NCBI RefSeq assembly: GCF_900240265.1
Contig: NZ_LT964740.1
Span: 1 to 64,000, forward strand
Source: Galactobacillus timonensis
Lineage (GTDB): Bacteria > Bacillota_I > Bacilli_A > Erysipelotrichales > Erysipelotrichaceae
DNA: 64,000 nt
Reading direction: 5' to 3'
Shown in pieces: positions 60,726-64,000 of the stretch. The translations under genes were made by a program, and so were the position numbers. The number at the start of each line of letters is the position of its first letter. Positions within the stretch are counted from its first letter, which is position 1. The notes beneath the pieces are model-generated. The model saw nothing but the letters and a program-made list of their open reading frames with translations. It ran no database searches and was not told the origin of the DNA.

Positions 60726-61736
60726 TTATTTCGTTTTATCTTCTAATTTTTTGTTTTTCTGAATTGAAATATGATTTTTGCAATAGATATAAAGCCAACT
60801 GAAAATACTGCACATTAGGACTGTGAAAAGGAACGTCTGAATGATCTTTTCAGGAGAACTCCATAACGCATAAAAATACATATGGCTGTAATAAAACAGT
60901 CTGCTTGCTTTCCTTGCTGTGCTGGCAGATCTGACAGGCCTGGAGACGCTTAAGCTCCATGCAGAAATCCAGAGAATGGAAAAGTACGCCGGGAATGAAA
61001 CGGTTGAATATCCGATGTGAAACACAAACGAAATCGTAATAGCGGCCGCAATCACAACTGCTCCATATGGCCATTTCTTTATGAGGGTATTGAGATTTTT
61101 ATAAACCAGTCCGCCAAGCAACAGGTAAGCCGGGGCTGTGAACAGTCTGCCGTTCCGGATGGTATCGATCATGATCTGCTTATACGAAATCTGATTCAAA
61201 TACGCCGCGAACACAAAGAAAAGAATGCTTGTGATTACCATCAAACTCTGCTTTTCACTGCCACTGTGCGTGCAAAAAAAGTGAAGAAAAATCAGGCCGT
61301 AAATCATCGCCAGAAGATACCACAGCTGCCATGAAAGATTCTGCTCACCGGCAAAGAGATAATTCCGAAGCACTAATAAAATGACGTCCGTCAAACTGGT
61401 CCCTGTTGAATACTTGAAAATCCAGCCTTTGATCGATAAGGGAAGATATATAACAGACAACAGAACATAAAGACGAAGAAATTTTTTCAGCTCATTAATA
61501 ATCACCTGACGATTTCCTGTTTCATGGATCCTTTTGAAAATGAAAAAGCCGCTGAACGTAAAGAAAAAAGGAACAGCCAATGCTTCTAAATAAGCAAAAA
61601 TGGTGATCGCCAGAGCAGACGAAAAGACTTTAATAAGGTCGGTATGGATTGCTATCACAAGAACTGCGGCAAGGAATTTGATCCAGTCCGCAATGTAGTA
61701 TTGTCGCCGATTCAAATCTTCAATCTCCCCTTTCAT
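60726..61736 (-). CDS. Acyltransferase family 3 membrane protein
   Basis: 336 aa with about ten membrane helices and the family start YYIADWIKFLAAVLVIAIHT (the conserved His), then PFFFTFSGFFIF. Such proteins O-acetylate or otherwise acylate surface sugars. The gene is visibly richer in A and T than its neighbours, with many Lys and Ile codons. It lies between the yfhO-like gene and a duplicated fragment of its 5' end, suggesting arrival by recombination. Confidence 0.85.
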   Translation of the reverse strand: MKGEIEDLNRRQYYIADWIKFLAAVLVIAIHTDLIKVFSSALAITIFAYLEALAVPFFFTFSGFFIFKRIHETGNRQVIINELKKFLRLYVLLSVIYLPLSIKGWIFKYSTGTSLTDVILLVLRNYLFAGEQNLSWQLWYLLAMIYGLIFLHFFCTHSGSEKQSLMVITSILFFVFAAYLNQISYKQIMIDTIRNGRLFTAPAYLLLGGLVYKNLNTLIKKWPYGAVVIAAAITISFVFHIGYSTVSFPAYFSILWISAWSLSVSRPVRSASTARKASRLFYYSHMYFYALWSSPEKIIQTFLFTVLMCSIFSWLYIYCKNHISIQKNKKLEDKTK

Positions 61737-61836
61737 TGTTTTCGTTTCATTCTCTTAAGTCCAGTAAAATAGAGTCAATTTGCCGCTTTATCGCTTTCTT
61801 CTTCACAAAGAAGGACCTTAACCCGAAAAAATTACG

Positions 61837-61888
61837 GACGGATCGAAGAATGATGCACGTGTTTCATCTGTAAAATTCTAGCACAGAG
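61837..61888 (-). pseudogene. Duplicated promoter and first codons of the yfhO-like gene
   Basis: It aligns with 60669-60717 with only a few mismatches, including TGCTAGAAT, the seven-base spacer, ATG and the codons for MKHV(H/N)HSS. The copy then hits TAA after eleven codons. It is a remnant of a second yfhO or the result of a duplication around the acyltransferase gene. Confidence 0.75.
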
Positions 61889-61972
61889 CCGCGAGAGACA
61901 ATCCGGACGGGATTGTGTTTTCGCTTCCAAAAGCATATACATTGGTACAATAGTCATATAGGAGGTTTCATC

Positions 61973-62965
61973 ATGTCAGAAACCAGAGACGGCAGTGTTT
62001 ATGTTCCGTATGATCAGCGTACGGGCGGTGAATCCATCGTTTACTTTACGAGAGATCTTTCGGCAGCGGGGCTGAAGAAAGCCTATGAAAAGGTCAATTC
62101 GGTCATTCATGGAAAGATCGCGATCAAGCTCCACACCGGTGAGAAAAACGGTCCGAACATTCTTCCCCGTCCCTGGGTTGAGGAACTGATCAAGGATGAT
62201 ATTCCGGGCGGTACGATCGTTGAGACCAATACGTATTATGAAGGCGACCGCTATACAACTGAGCAGCACCGTGAAACCCTGAAGGTCAACGGATGGACCT
62301 TCTGTCCGGTCGACATCATGGATGCGGACGGTACGGCGGATCTTCCGGTCAAGGGCGGCAAGTGGTTCGACCACATGAGCGTCGGAAAAAATCTGTTGAA
62401 CTATGATTCGCTTGTGGTTCTCACCCATTTCAAAGGTCATACCCAGGGCGGCTTCGGCGGCTCCAACAAGAACATCGGTATCGGCTGTGCTGACGGCCGC
62501 ATTGGTAAAGCCATGATCCATACCTATCCGGGCAAAGATCAGTGGTCCATTGGTGAAGAAGAGTTCATGGAGCGGATCGCGGAATCCAGCAAGTCGGTCG
62601 TGGATCATTTCGCTCCTTCGATCTGCTTTGTCAATGTGATGCGCAACATGTCAGTTTCCTGCGATTGCGAAGGCCTCGCTGCCCAGCCAGTCGTAACACC
62701 AAACGTTGGTATCCTTGCCTCGCTGGATATCTGTGCCATTGACTCAGCAAGCGTCGACATGATCTTCGCAATGAGCGAGCGTGACAAGCACGACATGGTC
62801 GAGCGTATGGAAAGCCGTCACGGTCTGCGTCAGCTTTCTTACATGCATGAGCTTGGCATGGGCAACCGTAAGTATGTCCTGATCGATCTTGACAACAACG
62901 AGGTTCGCATCACCGCAAAAGATGCGGTCAAAGATGTGAAGCCATTCAAGGTGCGTCCGATCTGA
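61973..62965 (+). CDS. DUF362 domain protein
   Basis: 330 aa from the ATG with AGGAGG upstream. It has GKIAIKLHTGEKNGPN, VVLTHFKGHTQGGFGGSNKN and CADGRIGK in the DUF362 domain. DUF362 proteins are often fused to ferredoxin domains, but here there is none, and the cysteines (NIGIGC, SCDCEG) do not form a classic 4Fe-4S motif. The function is not established. It is monocistronic with a strong terminator. TACAAT at 61946-61951 is a possible -10. Confidence 0.85.
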   Translation: MSETRDGSVYVPYDQRTGGESIVYFTRDLSAAGLKKAYEKVNSVIHGKIAIKLHTGEKNGPNILPRPWVEELIKDDIPGGTIVETNTYYEGDRYTTEQHRETLKVNGWTFCPVDIMDADGTADLPVKGGKWFDHMSVGKNLLNYDSLVVLTHFKGHTQGGFGGSNKNIGIGCADGRIGKAMIHTYPGKDQWSIGEEEFMERIAESSKSVVDHFAPSICFVNVMRNMSVSCDCEGLAAQPVVTPNVGILASLDICAIDSASVDMIFAMSERDKHDMVERMESRHGLRQLSYMHELGMGNRKYVLIDLDNNEVRITAKDAVKDVKPFKVRPI

Positions 62966-62983
62966 GCATCGTTATTTACAGAA

Positions 62984-63019
62984 AACAGCTCCTGCATTTG
63001 CGGGGGCTGTTTCTTTTTT
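62984..63019 (+). terminator. Terminator of the DUF362 gene
   Basis: AACAGCTCCTGC-ATTT-GCGGGGGCTGTT (G-U pairs in the middle) followed by TCTTTTTT. Confidence 0.88.
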
Positions 63020-63561
63020 AAGAGATTTCATTAAACAAATCAGTTTCACAGGTTCTCACACCGAGCTAAAGCGGATGTTTTCTCTTGCAATGATGCACTG
63101 TAGAAATGCCGGTGTAGACTCACCCGTATCCTGGGCGCGTTGCAATATCCTTCCGAATGCCTGAAAAGTCTTGCATTGATTACCTGCTGCAAGAACAGTA
63201 CAGCTTTCCCTTCCGCCACAGAAGCATTTCAATCCACTCTGCTAATATCAATTGCACTCAATGATTACAAACTACCAGGAGGACATCTGCGCCTTCAGCC
63301 TCCCGCGTGCTGAGCGACACAATGACAGAATAGTATACAGGCTGAATCCTTTGTCACGGTTTGTATTTGCAGTTTTATTCTGCTTTTCTGCGCCATTTTT
63401 CAAATGTACTTCTATCAAGTGATTCAGCTAACCGCTAGTCAGCAGATTCAATTGTACCTGAGGTACTTTCTTTTTCTTTACTGTTCCTGTTACTGGTGCC
63501 GGGGCTGTCACGAAAAAATTCACGGGAAACGTGACGACAGGAAGAATGAGATGGAATAAAG
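63020..63561. other. Gene-poor stretch with a possible decayed reading frame
   Basis: No intact gene. On the minus strand, roughly 63245 to 63064, about 60 codons are open (KCFCGGRESCTVLAAG, then FQAFGRILQRAQ and IIARENIRFSSV). They look protein-like, but in-frame stops upstream and no ribosome site suggest a remnant. The rest shows no structure I can support. Confidence 0.35.
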
Positions 63562-64000
63562 TCATGACAAAGAATCGAGAATACTGAGAAGAAGATCAAT
63601 GTCTGTGGAAAACGGCAGCCGGTGCCCATTTGAGTAATCGTCGAGATATTTCTGGCATTCGGTTACAATGCGCTTTTCATTCTTATCAATCACAGTCTGA
63701 ATCGTCGTGGCAAATACATTGCCTTCGGTCCGGTATCTGACGAGGTACTTCTTAGTAACTGGAAACATCTTGATGTAATGCAAACCGTGATGATTTCCCG
63801 CACGAGTTGTCGGCCTCGTTGGGAGCGCGAAATACTGGTCTTTCGGTGTGTTGGAAGAAATATTGGATCGCAGAGGAACAGCAAAGGACCTGTTCACGCC
63901 CTTATATTTTAAGCGGATGATTAGAACGCATGGGCGTGCTGTCTTCCTGAGCACCTCTGGGTCTTTTTGGAATTCCTTCAGCAGCGTCTGGTTGACCGTA
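63562..64000 (-). CDS. CptN/ToxN-like type III toxin (5' end beyond window)
   Basis: The frame is open from the window end to TGA at 63562, about 145 codons. The pattern CVLIIRLKYKGVNRSFAVPLRSNI, then YFALPTRPTT, HHGLHYIKMFPV and a C-terminal IVTECQKYLDDY fits the ToxN/CptN endoribonuclease family. Toxins of type III systems are neutralised by a repeat RNA encoded just upstream, which would lie outside this window. The internal GTG at 63954 is probably not the start, since coding sequence continues upstream. The family call is by memory of sequence pattern. Confidence 0.6.
   Translation of the reverse strand, partial: TVNQTLLKEFQKDPEVLRKTARPCVLIIRLKYKGVNRSFAVPLRSNISSNTPKDQYFALPTRPTTRAGNHHGLHYIKMFPVTKKYLVRYRTEGNVFATTIQTVIDKNEKRIVTECQKYLDDYSNGHRLPFSTDIDLLLSILDSLS

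Noticed and set aside
1..64000. CRISPR arrays, rRNA genes, prophage modules
   Set aside because: I saw no regularly spaced repeats, no rRNA-like conserved segments and no phage structural or integrase genes.

Overview
The window looks like chromosomal DNA of a mid-GC Bacillota (Firmicutes), most likely of the Erysipelotrichaceae type. The evidence is PolC-type polymerase III, Spx, a ComK-like protein, Asp23/Gls24 proteins, YloV/FakA, a firmicute type VII secretion locus, a lysine riboswitch, an L20-type infC leader, and promoters with TGC-extended -10 boxes. The assignment rests on gene content only. Most genes lie on the minus strand.

Layout. 1-2160: start of sbcD (cut by the window edge), a decayed IS1595-type element with recognisable inverted repeats, and an unexplained 420-base stretch. 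2161-7600: recD2-mnmA, spx with its own extended -10 promoter and terminator, and mgtE with a structured leader. 7592-11560: an apparent operon (HD phosphohydrolase, rdgB, DUF1461 membrane protein, 68-aa membrane protein, ComK-like protein, YitT family) behind tRNA-Gln. 11725-17000: gltX, an ABC exporter, an IS110 insertion with a hairpin-rich 5' non-coding region and a truncated gene tail at its edge, then tRNA-Glu. 16880-23072: infC-rpmI-rplT behind an L20 leader, and a truB-ribF-rsmF-RelA/SpoT-like-asp23 run. 23121-26606: ttcA and a lysine-riboswitch-controlled amino-acid ABC transporter. 26708-28140: DUF2304 and GT2 pair and a 56-aa protein.

28191-34646 is a compact type VII secretion operon: two WXG100 proteins, a large SLH-like/BIG2-like lipoprotein, an FHA-type EssC ATPase and a YukD-like protein. 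No EsaA, EssA or EssB is visible. Divergent from it is an unusual protein joining a Cro/C1-type helix-turn-helix to a UDP-glucose dehydrogenase. A TnpB-only IS200/IS605-family element follows, with both ends, its likely omega-RNA and its guide readable.

37796-42805 is the rimP-nusA-ylxR-infB-rbfA operon. 43000-47382 is polC. 47624-49051 is an Archaeal-type ATPase/DUF234 protein under a palindromic operator. 49186-55255 holds galK, rnc, recG, fakA and yloU. 55274-60700 holds divIB, murB, murG and a YfhO-type membrane protein. An AT-rich acyltransferase then sits beside a duplicated yfhO 5' end. The window closes with a DUF362 protein, a gene-poor stretch, and the 3' part of a CptN/ToxN-like type III toxin.

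The points most worth following are the reduced T7SS with its lipoprotein, the HTH-Ugd fusion, the IS110 bridge-RNA candidate, the TnpB guide locus, and several genes whose -10 box lies 6-10 nt before the start codon with no Shine-Dalgarno.
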